DNA of 64,000 nt. Origin: Progne subis subis. Lineage: Eukaryota; Chordata; Aves; Passeriformes; Hirundinidae. Below the pieces are notes generated by a model, which was not told where the DNA came from, made no database searches, and was given only the letters and a program-made list of their open reading frames with translations. The DNA lies in contig JAKJHU010000024.1 in the NCBI GenBank assembly GCA_022316685.1, positions 2,674,501 through 2,738,500 of the forward strand, read 5' to 3'. Shown here piece after piece: positions 29,301-42,600 of this stretch. The translations under genes were made by a program, and so were the position numbers. Positions within the stretch are counted from its first letter, which is position 1, and each line of letters starts with the position of its first letter.

Positions 29301-30947
29301 TGTTTAATGATTCCAGACATAGGTCACAGTACCCTTAATGCGTTTGTCTTCAGTCATTAAGCAAATGGGTATTTTAACAAGAACATGCAGGAAGAGAGAA
29401 GTACTCCAGTTTGCTGAAGCAGATAAAGTCTTGCTCATGCTAAGAATCACTGCCCACTGGTTTGATACAGATACAAAACCATACCTGAAACAGCACACAA
29501 ACAAACAGGGCTGATTTATCCATGTCTCATAAAAGACAGCTGCCAGGGGCACTAAGAAGGAAAAGTAAACCTTAATCTAACAAAATACCAAAATTCAGAG
29601 CCAGCAGAACCTAATGCAGGAGCACATACAGTTTTGAAAAGGAAAGTGCCAATACAACTTGTTCAGAATGGAGAGTCGCTTCCTGAGGCACACAACATGA
29701 CAGTGGCTTTTGGAGGCCAGCTTTCCAGGAGGAAAGGTGAGGTGCAATGGCTCTGTGACAGGCTGCCATTGGCACTACAGGTGATCTCTACATTTACTCT
29801 TAACTAATTATAAATCTATTACAACAAAAGGAAAGGATGAGAAAAAAACCCCTTGAGACACTGATCTGTGTGTGTGTGAATCACAAATATCCACAGCAAA
29901 GGCAGAGCAGATAACATGTTTGCAGCTATTTTGTCTACCTCACATCTGATAATCCAAATGGGAGGTAAGGATGATTCTTGAATACTTCTCTAAACACTGC
30001 TTAAAATTTAAAAAGAAAATTATGTCAACACTTGTTAGGAATAAATAATGTGTTTCAGGACTCCAACTTGGCTTCACACAAAACGTTCCTAGACCACTTT
30101 TATTTTCTGCTCTAGAATCTTTGGAAAATCTCCCAAACATGCACATATTATACCTCTTCTTCAGTGATGCTCATGACAACAGCCACCATTCTTTTGGTTG
30201 TAGAAGTGAAACAGTGCTTGCTTCGAATTATTTTAACCACCGGTTCATTTAGAGAATCATCTGCTCAGAAACTGCAAAGCATCCACTATTCTCCATTTCC
30301 AGTTTTGCTTTCCACAACAGTAGTACAATACATAACGTTATTAAGTGTTAAGCACTACAATTAGCAAAAGGAAGACAGGTCCCTAACTCAGCAATCAAAC
30401 AAACCACACAAGCAGGTTACTCAATCACCACTTTTTCCATCTGTGCAAGATTAAACATCTAGTAATAAAGCTTCATAGTAAATATTTGATTTAACTTATG
30501 GTCTTTTCAAAGGAGTCCCTTCAGTGCTATAATTTACACCTTTAAATTAACACTACAACTGTCTCTAAAGCTAAGTGAAACCTGCAAATTCCACCAAATG
30601 AAAAACAAAACAAAAATGAAACAAAAACACAAAGAAACCCTCCCACACTTTCATGTTGTAACCAATGGCAGTTTTGACTGAAAGGATTCCAGGAGTTTTC
30701 GTGCATGGGAATATATATATTCAATATTACACACCTCTCTCTGTAGGATGCATTTTGAAATGATAGTAAGTTTACTTTAAATTAAATTTTACAGAAGTTA
30801 GTAGGAATTATAAACCAATTAATACAGGAGTAAAATTGTTCTCAACCTGTGGCACACAGCTGACGTACATTGCACAGCTGTAACACCTTTGTAAATTGTT
30901 TAGAAGGCCAAAATAATAGAGAGCTGGCACAAATCTTCAGGTCAAAA

Positions 30948-30948
<1 letters not shown>

Positions 30949-31013
<65 letters not shown>
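30949..31013 (+). repeat. Very long poly(A) tract, 52 A then G then 12 A
   Basis: This is the longest homopolymer in the window. It may be the tail of a young retroposed sequence whose body would lie to the left, or a slippage or assembly artefact. No CR1 or gene-derived body is recognised upstream. Reading frames through it (poly-Lys or poly-Phe) are spurious. Confidence 0.85.
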
Positions 31014-31587
31014 CCTAAAAACGAAAGAAGAAGTAGAGAAAAGTTCCTTGCTTGAAGATCGTACTTCTCAGAGAAAGAAAAGTAATTTTTGAACCATTTG
31101 TGAGTTATATCTGTAACTACTAGAAACAAGCTCAAATGCCATTATTAAAGTTAAAAAAAGAAACAGAAAACCAAGTCCTGGGCTACTTCCTACCTATCTG
31201 CAACAGCTCATTTGTTGGAAAATTAATGAGCACCATCATCACATCTCCCTTGCTGCTGTTTCCTAACCTCAGTAGCAGAGGGACGTTAAGGACAACTTGG
31301 GTTTGTCGGGGCTCTTCACTCAGCAGGCTGGAAATCACACTGAGATGCACGCTGCAAAATGAGCTTCCCCTTCCAAATTTTCCTTCACCTTCACATATAC
31401 AGTGGTATCAAGACAATAATTACCAGGTTCGTTGCACTTCTTCAAACACAGGTGCATTTTGCAACTGCTCCATGATACTGAGCACATTTCCTTCTCCCTT
31501 ACCTAGGGCAGAAAACAGTAACATCTAGAGCTGTTCAGCTTCTCCCCAGTCACCTGAGCAGAAATTTTGCATTCTCAACAAATAATT

Positions 31588-31648
31588 GGGGGTTGGAAGT
31601 GGATGATATTAAGGTCACTTCCAACCTTAACCATTCCATCATTATTAA
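31588..31648 (+). mobile_element. CR1 LINE 3'-terminal fragment
   Basis: GGGTTGGAAGTGGATGATAT, then AAGGTCACTTCCAACC and TAACCATTCC, reproduces the last 60 bp of CR1, where the consensus has GGTTGGACTAGATGATCT, then AAGGTCCCTTCCAACC. It is a severely 5'-truncated copy, as is usual for CR1. Confidence 0.85.
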
Positions 31649-32530
31649 TAAAAACAATCTCACATTTTCTGCAAAATTCTTTTCAGTTAAGGAATAAGAA
31701 AAAGAGAGTTGAAATTACAATTAAGCAATAATTACTACAAAATACATTATTAAGTTGAATTATTTAAATACTAAAACATCTGAGTCACCACAAACTTAAT
31801 TCTATAGCAATACCTAAAAGTTATCATTTCTGCAATAAAATTCTCCCCTTGAACTGTAAGCCCTAGAGTGAAAGAATAACATCCAGAATCATCAGGATAC
31901 GGAAAATAAACAACTCTCCTATCATTGGGATACAATGATCAGCTTAACCTGCAAATACCTCACAGCAATGTCTAGCTGGTGGATGAAATTGAAGCGATCA
32001 GATCAAAATGGAACAAAACAAAACACAATGCTCTAAGAATCCTTGACTTGATAACAGTATGCTCTAAAATTGAGCAAAAGTTGCTAAACTCTAGAGTTTA
32101 AGACAGTGCCATAGACTATGACTTCACTGAATAATAAACTATTAAAGGAATTTTGACGACCCCTGCATGAATGCCATCAAGTCTGGAGCTCCTGAGGGCT
32201 CATTCCTCACCAAGGCTTTTCTTTGAGGAGGAATGATTACAGGACACAACAAGTTTCAAACCAATTCATATGTAGATGTCAGCAAACTATGCACCTTGTT
32301 AGTGACTGGGAAAAAGTACAGTCACTGATAACACGGGATTCAATTACAGTGAATGTTTGAATCAAAACAGACAGAACCAGCTTTCATGTTTCTCGGCAGA
32401 AAAGTCCAATGTGAGGAATTGCCTAACACGAATTTTAGGAATAAAAGTATTCCTTTAAAACAACACTGTAAGACAACTTCATGGAAACTCCCAATTCCAT
32501 CCAGAAGGTCTTGGACAATATTCTATTTTA

Positions 32531-32534
<4 letters not shown>

Positions 32535-32562
<28 letters not shown>
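32535..32562. repeat. Poly(A) tract, 28 A
   Basis: An uninterrupted A run followed by GAAGAAG. No adjacent retroposon body is recognised. Confidence 0.85.
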
Positions 32563-32563
<1 letters not shown>

Positions 32564-32980
32564 AAGAAGCAAACATCTTAACCATAACTGCTTTCCCATT
32601 TGATGGCAGGGAACATACATCTGTTGACTATTTTGTAAATCTGCCCTACGATATTCATTCAAACTGCAGAAGGCTGAATGTGATTACTTTCAAGGAATGA
32701 GCCAGGCTTTACGCTCGTTCAAAAAAATCCTTGGAAAGAATATGCAATGGAAATACAGAATTCAGAGCCCCAAAGTCAGCAAAGAGGAAGAGAAATAGGA
32801 ACGCTCAACTCTTCGGCTTGTCGTCATCCCTCAGCACTTCACTGCCAGTACAAGGGCCCTGCTAGAAACGCAGCTGCTCGGCAGGGCCCGCACAACGCGC
32901 AGCACTTAACGCGTTCGCAGCGCCTCCCGGGCCCGGACCGGGGGCTCTGAGGGCCGCGGGAGCACAGCCCGGGCTGAGCC

Positions 32981-33066
32981 CGGCCCTCCCTGCAGCTCTC
33001 CCTGCGGCCCTCCCTGCCTGCAGCCCTGCCTGCCTGCAGCTCTCCCTGCAGCCCTCCCCTACCTGC
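32981..33066. repeat. GC-rich tandem repeat, CTGCAGCCCTCCCTGC-like units
   Basis: Imperfect units of about 12-18 bp alternate CCCTCCCTGC and CTGCAGC several times in a row. Confidence 0.75.
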
Positions 33067-33101
33067 AGGCGGCCCTGAAGGGTTTCCCTGTACCCCGCCA
33101 T
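33063..33101 (-). other. Candidate first coding segment, MAGYRETLQGRLQ, ending at a splice donor
   Basis: Inside the CpG island an ATG (33099-33101) opens 13 codons that end in phase 0 at CTGCAG|GTAGGGG, a consensus-like donor. The start context is only fair: G at +4 but C at -3. The downstream exon was not found and the peptide is not recognised. It could instead be a noncoding first exon. Confidence 0.2.
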
Positions 33102-36100
33102 GAGGGCGCGCCTCACGCCATGTCCCGCCTCAGCCCCCTCGCGCGCCCAAGGGCGTTATTGGAGCCCCGCGGGCTAAACACACTGACGCTGAGGCTTAAA
33201 CAGGCTCTAGGAAATAAAACCTGTGGTCACAATAAGAAAAACATCTAAACACTACAAAACTGACAAACAGCCCATTTTCCTCTGCTGAGGGTTTTCCAAG
33301 ACCCTTGTTTGTATTTGCATACTAAAGCTTTCCCTATTTAACACACTGATGTGTTAACCCAAGGCAGACAGACTCCTGTGGTGGCCTCACCATTTCTGTT
33401 TTGATGGGCTGGGCAAAACGGTGGGGCACAGATATGAATCACGCAATTATTTTTAATAAAATTGACCTTGAACTTTACAAAAAGGAGGAGGACTCACATA
33501 AAAAATTCATTTCGAGGCAATCAAAACAAAAGTAGCTTCTTCCACTGAGCAGCTCCACGGAGTACGTTCTTCTGCAGCACAGCAGAGGTTAGCCATTCCA
33601 AGGAGACAGATCCTAAAAACAATAGGCTATGTAAAGTATTGGGTCAAAGCTAAAGGCGGCAATGCAAAAGAAAATTTCAAATGCAATTAGGGGCAAGAAG
33701 TTAACCAAGATACATTTTGAATCACTTAAACATGAGAAACTTTTGCCCATCTGTGTTTAGAGCCATGCAGAAGTAATTTGATTTTTTGTCTATTCAAAAA
33801 AAAATTTGAACTTCCTCTAATGAGGATGTTGGGCTGCTTTCATGACACATCTATCAAGCACTTATTTCAGTTGTTCAGTGATGTCACAGAAACACCACAG
33901 ATAAAATATTTCTCCCAGACAACAATTTATTTTCAGCACATTGCTGATTTTTGCTTTTAACTTCTCCAACACAGCTGACTTGGCTTTAAAGCCAGAGCTA
34001 CTCTGCTCCCCAGTGCTTCCTTCCACCATGCACTGCAAAGTCATCTCCCACAGTGAGAAAGTTAGAGGGTATAAAATCCCTACAACATAGTCAAAGGGAA
34101 ATAGCAGCGGCAGCACCCTGCGAGCAATCATTTTCTTCACACAGGAGGTGTACGATTTTGAGAAAAAAGTTACATGCTTAGAAGTCTTAATTAAGAATTT
34201 AAGTACAGAGCTTTTAGCTGGTTGATGCCCAACAACAGAAGAGGTAGTTTCTCTGCAAAGACAAGCTCAGGTACATAAACCTATAACACTAGAAAAGAAG
34301 AAATTGTCCTTCTTTGTCACAGTCGTGGTTGGGCCAGAAGAGAAACAAAGAACAACTAACAGACAATTATTCAGGGTAAGAGAAAGGTAACTGGAAGGAA
34401 GCAGAAAGCAAGAAGGCAAGAACCTATGTAGAAAAAAGCTGAGGAAATTCAGATTCTACATTTGAAAACCTACAAATTTAGTACTACTGTAATAAATCTG
34501 AAGGGGGAAAAAAAGTGTAGCGTTTAAGGCAAACGTGAAAACAATTTTTAAGGAGTTCTTCTAGATGCTAAATGTGCCAAATAATAACCTAACTAACCAT
34601 GCTTTTATTCGCACTAATAATTAATGCTAATATCCAATTAATAAATGCTCCATTTTTAAAATTGTTCTAAGTGTGATAAGTTTTTACTAAATATTTAGGT
34701 TCTAATTTGCCCCTTGCAAATCTCCATCTTCTCTGCAAGGAGATCAAAGCCTTGAGAGCCAAAATGAGAAAAATGTCACACTAAATATTTTGACTGCACC
34801 AAGTACTTTATAAGCAAAGTCTCCTCCTCTGTGTCCCAGTTTGAGATGATGTTGTTTCTGTGTTACATTGAACTCAGTCCATGCTAATTTCAACTATAGG
34901 TACTTACTTCAAAGACTTATTTTTCCCTTTCCTTTTCAGAACAATGGTGAAAGGAAATATCAATTTAAAAAGAAAAGTCTTTATGACGAAAGGCCTGAAA
35001 CGTTGGATATGCAAATCAACACTAAATTTACTTTGTATATTCAGGAACACTTTGTGATGAAGTTATTCCTTTATTACATTTTCCCTGCATTGAAGAAGAT
35101 ATCAAAAATAATTTTCATGCAACTGACCTGCAGCTACCTGAGAACTGTGAATGCATCCTGCAGTGAACCCATTCATAACTTGTGTTTCACTGTTTAAATG
35201 AAAGAACAATAAAAAGATCCGATAATTCTAAAAGCACTTCCAGCTAAAAGCATGGAAATCTGTCCTGTGTCTTATCTACAACTGTTCTTATTAGAATCAA
35301 GGAATATAAAAATAAAAATATAAAACCATCTAAAATTTAAGTGCAAACCACCACTGCAATCCCACTTTAAAGACAATATTTTTCAGGTTGGAAGGAAATG
35401 GGAGATGCTAGCTCAACCAGAACTTCACCAATTAGTATGCAGAGTATGTGAATATACATTTATCTTCAATTGCAGCTAATACCTTATGCTGTCACATGAA
35501 GCTTTATACATTCCGCATACTGTGCCCAACAATTACCTAATCGTTTTGTCATGTTTCATACTACTGCAGACACTGTGTAAATCTTTCCATTTCAAGGAGG
35601 GAAAAGAAAGACTAGAAATATGAAGCAGCTAGGCAAGTGTCATTAAATATGTTTCCAAAGGTAAAAAAGAGTGTTTTCTCACTCACTAAAATCTAATTTT
35701 GGGTGCAAATGTGAACTGGAGAAAGGGAAGCAAGGACTTGAGTGACTTTTCTATGGCTACTTTGCATCCTTAAAGATGTTTATAGCTCAAAACATACACC
35801 ACACTTGCTTTTACCTTTCAGCTTCTATTTAGGATTCAATATTCCATACTTACACTTGATGGTTCCTTATGCTCCACCACATAGCTACTTGCCATGTCCA
35901 TAAATGTTTGACTCCTTTGAGCAGTCCTGTAAAGCCAGTAAGGAGCTTGTTTATTAAACAAATTATTTTAATGCAGCTGAATCTTTCATGAGTAGCTTTT
36001 CTAGTCCACCCTGTAATGCACTGACATAAAAGAACATAGTAACAGTTGATCGACAGGCAGCTTAAAGGAAGTGAGAATGAGAAAATATATATACTATACT

Positions 36101-38427
36101 TTATCAACTGCAGAGTAGTAACAGTTTTTCCCTCGGTATCCTCAGCCAGAAAATTCTGCTGGACTGTCATAACCCATCCTCATTATTGCTGACATTACTG
36201 TTCGCATTACTAAATAGCAACTTTACATTTATTATGCACACTACTAAAATACCTATTGTAAGAAGCACAAATTGAAGTACTCAAGTTTATTTCTCAGGAA
36301 AACTCATTTTCCATCCATTCTCTTCAGTTTCAAACAATTTACTTGTAAATTCTCAGGACTAAATGAGTCTATGTTTTATTTTTAACACCGACACACAGTA
36401 TTTCCAGTAGGTAAGATCTTGGTATACTGTGATTATTGAGTGTTTCATTTCAGATGCCTTTGTGTCAGACATTTTTCCATTTCCTTTAAAAAGTAAGCAG
36501 TGTGATGGTATTTGACAAACAGTCACTGAAGTTACTGCTTGAATTAAACCCGGCAAAATTCATTTAAAGGGAAATGCCATCTATCTTTTACAGTTTATTT
36601 TTCTGAGATGAGGAAACAATAGAAATAGGAAAAAGCTTTTCCAAACAATAGCTCATCTCTTCGAGAGATGCAAGACTACTCTTGCAAAAGGCAAGAACAG
36701 CATGAAGCAGAGACCTTGTCCCACGCTCCTATGCTGGCAGATAAAGCTGGACAGTTCTGTGTTAGAAAAAAAATTGGAGAATCACCAGGTAGCACCAGGG
36801 CAAGAGCATCCTTGTTTTTGCTCCCACGTGAATGCTCAACTTCAGAATTTCTTATGCAGCCACTAAAAACAAGCATCCAAAAGAATAGCAGAATAATTGC
36901 ACTTTCTCCGTGTTTCTCCCTTTTCCTCTTTGAAACTTAGAAAGCCTTTCAGATATTCAAGGCCCATCTGTATTTGTGGAAAAAAATTGACACTACAAGC
37001 TGGTACACCCCAGGGACAGAGGAGGCTCTTCTGTAATGGAACTGCCACTGCCCAAGGGGTTTGGGAACATCACGACAGAGTACTGGCAACTCAGACTGAA
37101 AGCAGCAACGCATCTCAAAGGCAGCACATTGAAAGCAGAAATGGCCATAGCCTGAGCTCATGTTAAATGTAGCTGACTGTACTTAATTCCATTATATTCC
37201 TAGTGGCAATAAAGCTACTGAAGCTTAACTGGCATTGTTAGTTAACAAAATTCCAGAGATTTATCTGCTCAGACTACAAAATAATTCCATGTCTTTGTTT
37301 CTCACGAGTTAATTGCCAGACTGCCCTCAAACAGCAAAATTAAGATAAAACTACAGTCTTGTTCCCATTAAGCAACATTAAACACTCCTACTTCCTTCCC
37401 TTTTAGCAAAATGCCTCATGCTAATAGATCTCACTGCTGAAAACAAGGGCAGAACAGCTGGCCAAAATAATAACTTGAGAAACATGCACCCTTCTCAGAG
37501 GCCCCTTACACAAGCCAGCCACCCACTCCAATTTCTATAAATAAGAAAGGAGAATATGTCTATTAATACCTTGTATAAAGCATACTTCATTCAATCAATC
37601 CTTTTATCAACGGACAATTCCACAATCCCACAAGGTACAGAAATTTCAACATTTCTGAGTGGCACAACTGTTTTACTTGCAAACTCTTTCTTACACTAAG
37701 TACCAAATCTACTTTGCTCAGAATAGTTAAGACCTTGGGTCAAGGAGACAGTGGCATTAGCACTCAACAGAAAATGTGCTTCTCTACACTAAAATAGCCA
37801 CTTAAGCAAGAATGTGGAAATGATTTATCTTGCAATGTTTGAAGTTGGATCTTCACCTCAGCTATGTCATGACTGCACAATCAGTCAGGGAAGACTGCTA
37901 CACTTTCATACAAAGAAAAGGATATTCAACTCTTCACTATGAGTATCTAACAAGTAATATTACCTTTCAGAAAATAAGAAAAAGCATAAATATTAGCTAT
38001 GGGAAACATTCACATCTATAACATTGGACTCAGAGACCTTCAGTGTTCTAGTCCTCACATATAAATCTGTGTTTAGTAGTAGCAAAGTAATGCAATTTCA
38101 CTGAAAGCTGTTTGTTTTAAATAAAGCTGTATTTGTAATCTTAAATATTGCAGTGCTAGAATAGTGGAAGAAGGTTAAAAAAAATCAAACCGAAAACTTC
38201 AAAAAGCTTATTGATATAGTCTTGTAAACAAAATCTGATTTTGAGGCAAGAATACAGCCAGGTAAGTTTGATTAGGGATGCTGTGATACAGTATATGCAC
38301 TTGCTGTACTTTAAGAGCTAAACAACCTACAGGCAATTTTAAAAGTAGAAAGCTACAGAAGGCTTTGCAGCTATGCACAGCCACAACCAATAATGCTTAT
38401 GCATTCAACAAATCCCAGCATCTGAGC

Positions 38428-38490
38428 CCGCAGGACAACCAAATGGTCTTCTAGAGATACAAGTCCAACCAGATCATAAAATTATGCAGC
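38428..38490 (+). mobile_element. Possible CR1 3'-end remnant
   Basis: GACAACCAAATGGTCTTCTA followed by GAGATACAAGTCCAACCAGA loosely matches the CR1 3' end (GGACTAGATGGTCTTCTAGA, then GGTCCCTTCCAACC). The match is short and degraded. Confidence 0.4.
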
Positions 38491-39611
38491 TGTGAGATTG
38501 ATTTATTTTTAATCAAAGCATTTTTCAGAGACCCTATTACCTTCAGAAATGTCCCTTCTTATGAAATCGATTAAACTACTAAGTAGTTGTCCTAACTATG
38601 GACGCAAGTGCTTCTACTGGAGTTCAGAAAGGTGCCAATTTGTGGAGAATCCAGCTCCACAATATATTTTGATTCTATAACTTCTACCAATGTATTGTCT
38701 AAATAAAACTCAGTGACTGAAGAAATAGGAAGTTCCGGTTTCTCACACTTAGAGGTACTCTCTGAGCAAGAAGACCTGATTAATTCAAAGGAACAATTGA
38801 GGAATTACTGAATTTTAACCCCAAGTCAGCTACTTTTTTCCTTCTCTTGACCTTGTCAGTCGTGCATGTCCTCAGAAACAATGAAATTCAGATGGTCTTT
38901 GGTTGTCCAATAAGTCAAGGTTTCAGTCATTAATCAGAAAAGTAGTGGCATGGTAATTAAGCCAGGAGGATCCTCACCATATTCCAAACTCTACACTCAG
39001 AAGGCTGGGTACCATCATTCTGCACTTGAGTGGCAGCATTTCTGAGAACTCACAGTATTCTTTGTTTAAATAACATAAATATGGAAAGAGAGGTCTATAC
39101 ATTATAAATGAGGATGACACAGGATTTCTTCTTGTCAGAAGTGAAAAATCTGTGCATACATCAAGCAGCAATACTCAACTTTCAAAAGGTCAAAAGAATC
39201 TCTCTGCCACTTCTTCCCTTTCAGATGAATTAAGCAAAGACAGTGTAATCAGTTAGAAATAACAGGCATTATGACTGAAATAATTCTTTCCTAGCATAAT
39301 GTACACAATTACATATGTTTATATCTCTTACAGTGATGTCACGTATAAATTAAATTATTCATGTTTATGTTTTGGAGGGAATATCTCAACCCATAAATAG
39401 TGCTTTAAATGTGAGTACAGCAGAGAAAGCACTAACAGCGTGACGCACAGGGAGATGAATGCACGGGCCAGAGGCAACAGGAAAATATGCCAGCAGACCT
39501 GACCTCCTGACCTGAAGTTCTAGATAGAGGACAACAAAAGAGCGGGAACAATTAGCAATTAAACTAATGGGAAAACATGTTGATGATCAATTTAAATCAA
39601 GTTTTTCACAG

Positions 39612-39660
39612 AAAACCACTAGCTGTCCTATTCAGTGCCCCCATGCACACCTGTGCAGTG
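39612..39660 (+). other. Candidate 49-nt exon
   Basis: Acceptor CAAGTTTTTCACAG and donor CAGTG|GTAAGTATTT bound 49 nt with one open frame (KTTSCPIQCPHAHLCS). There is no neighbouring partner exon and no recognised domain. Confidence 0.15.
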
Positions 39661-42600
39661 GTAAGTATTTTTGGAAGCTGCAAAGAATGGGATGAAATGT
39701 ATTATCTACATGAAAAATAAGCTGCCTTTTTTTGGTTGTGTTTTTTGCTGGCGAGAGCAAGCAGCCAAGGACTGCAGAAGGCTGGTTGGCTTCTTTCAGT
39801 AATTGTGCCACCTGCGAGCATTCAAAATGCAGCCCCAGAACACAACTTTTGACTGCACAAAAGCCTAAATCCCTCACACTGTTACTCCTCTCATCACAAA
39901 AAGGGTGAAATAAAAAATACCACATGCTACCAAGTTTATTTACAATACTCTTGCATTCTGCACCAGTCAACAAGACAGTGTTTATGACAGACTGGGAAGT
40001 GTATGTGATGCACTCCTTTAGCTTATAACAAACTTTTAAAATAAAACCATAACATCCTTCCTGTGGTCAATCCGCAATATGTGAAGGTGATTCCCATTTA
40101 GCTCAAAATAGATAACTCCTCAACTAAGTTGAGTCAACTCAAAATAACTGTGGAAGTTTTATTAAAATGGTTTAAATAGTACATTTTATGTGCAATTGAT
40201 ATCATCTTCTTTATTCAGACAGAAAAGACTGTACACTTCCCAAAACTACTGGATCAGTATTCCCTGCAGGTTGAGAGCTGTTCATTTAAGCAACACTACC
40301 AATTTAACATGTAAACCAAAACAAATTTCTGGCTGCAGGTACTACTGGAAGAAGAAGGTGCCTTTCCTAAATATGCTCCATAAAACTCCAATTACTTTTT
40401 TAAAGGATGGAAGATTTGGTATTAATTTACATAAAGATATTTAGAACAGGTAAATGTATACTACAATGAAATATCCTTCTAAAATTCTCCACTGCAAATT
40501 AAAAAAGAAAATTAGTTTGAAAGGGGCAACAGAATGAGTAAGTCACGTCTTTCTGGGTCTTTCATATATGTAACCATACAACTTGTTTATACTGCAGTTC
40601 ATTCAATTAAATAGCCTTCAAAAGGAGTAGAAGTCTGATGGATTATTGCATTACAACTGGATAATTTGCAGCACTATCTCCTCTATAGGAATATGGAACC
40701 TGCAGCAACAGATAAACTATCTATTGTATCTGGTAACGTTACTTGCCCAAGGCAGTGCAATTCCTGCTATTTCAGTTGTGAAAAGTTCTATCCATTTCCA
40801 TTACCTTTAATGTTTTTTTCAACTGATCTACTCTAATTAACAGTGTATAGTTTGCCTTCTAAAATGTTACCCCAAAACCTTTCAGTATCTTGTTGCCAAG
40901 CTTGTCAGCTTGCAAACAAAAGATTGCAAAGCTGATCACATTTTCATCAACCACATTTGACACTGTCCCATGCTTTCTGTGCACACATGTGCATGAAAAT
41001 AAAGATATACATCAGTTATGCAGAAAGCCCTACTTATTTCCAAGAAGTCACAGGTGTACACTACTGTACACTGTCAAGAAAATCTGCCTAAATACATCCA
41101 CGATGCAAATTTCCAAAAAGCTGTAGCTGGCCCAGTTCTTCCAGTGGGCTAGGATATGTGCCTCCTACCCTGCCAAGAGGGGTAAAACCAAAATAGTTGT
41201 GTAGAGGCCAGTTACAACAGCTCTTTATCCCAACAGCAGCAAGACATCCACATGGCAAGTAAATATCAATCCTCTGCATCTCATGCAAAGAAACAGATCT
41301 CTGCACGAAGGGAAATAACACATAGAGACAAGGAATCTGGAACAGGAGGGAAGAACAGGATGTGTAGCAGGATGCAGAAACTGATCAGGAAAGGAATGCA
41401 GGAGCAGAAACAACAAGATTAGTACATAGAGGATGATGGAAAGAGCAAAGCAGGAGCTAAAGGAGAGGCAGGGACCTGTAGAACAGGGAGATCTGAATGA
41501 GACAGCTGGCTTTAAGTGCACAAAGAGAAGCAGGACTGGAACAAGGTAGAAAGAACAGAGTCAAGGCAAAGATAACAAGAGCCCATCCTCTTGAGTTACT
41601 GCTTCCCAGCCCATGCAAAAGAGCAACATTACCCCAAGTATGCCATTACTGAGATATCAGCATCTGCCATGAAAACAAGTCGTGTTCTCCCCGCTCTTGT
41701 TCCATGGAGGGTGAAACCAGCTACTGTCATCAGTCACTCTCTAGCTCAAATGTCAATGGTCCTTCTCATCCAAGGGCTTCAGACCCACCTACTGAACCAA
41801 AGGATGATCTCCAACAGAAAGGCCACCTTGGGACATTTTGGCTGTTTTCTCAGATTGCTATCTTAAAAAAACAAAACCAAACCAAAACACAAAAAGGAAA
41901 AATATATCCAGAAAAACCGTAGAACATCAAGATTACTTGAAGCCATAAATCTGTCCTGAGGCTAGTTGTTTAATATTTTCTGAAAATCCCCCTAAGTTCA
42001 GTAATTACAGACTGACATACATGAATAAAGGGCTGCCTTTCCACATTATTAGAGCAAGAAGTTTGGTGAAAATTAGTAATAGCGTTCAGCAATAATATGG
42101 CTTTGCATGTCAAAAAGGATAATATCCTCTAACACTTCAGAAGAACACTAGTCCAATGCCTACCCTTTAAAAAATATAACATCTTTCTGTTGCAACATCT
42201 CAGAGAACCAGGGATTTTCACAGAAATTTTTACTGCATTTACAGCATGCATATTAAACAAATATACACAAGTATACACAGAGTATGCACAAAGAAGGGTT
42301 TAAAAGCATGAAAACATGTATCTATAAGCATAAACCAACAAAGACTTACTGTTTATAGAAGCCAGAAAAGTTGAAGAGGGAAGTATTGAGTTAGTCCAAA
42401 CAACACCCTCTGATAAATCCCAAGGTCTGTGATGAAATCAAGTCTAACAAACAAAAGAAGTGTCGAGCAGAGAAAAGAAAGGCCTATTGCAAGTATGTCA
42501 GAAAAATGCTGACCTCTGTTAAAAGCCAGTACTTAAAACTAAATCTACAATAGATGTGTGAAAATTATGAAACTTCTCATTATAACTGACAGCCATCACC

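Larger units (their letters stand above)
23321..32859. other. Gene desert between the two CpG islets
   Basis: No gene is supported. It holds one CR1 3' end (31.6 kb) and poly(A) tracts at 30.95 and 32.5 kb. The rest is AT-rich unique-looking sequence. Confidence 0.65.
32860..33190 (-). promoter_or_regulatory. Isolated CpG island, possible promoter of an unannotated transcript
   Basis: About 330 bp of CpG-dense sequence sits in a long AT-rich desert about 19 kb downstream of ZNF281. It holds CGCGCGCC-type motifs, an ATTGG (inverted CCAAT box) near 33159, a tandem CTGCAGCCCTCCCTGC-like array (32981-33066), and on the minus strand a short ATG-initiated segment ending in a splice donor. Unmethylated CpG islands in vertebrate deserts usually mark promoters; that step is inference. 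Confidence 0.5.

Noticed and set aside
30842..31135. Open frames across the 52-A tract
   Set aside because: They consist of poly-Phe or poly-Lys from the homopolymer and have no other support.
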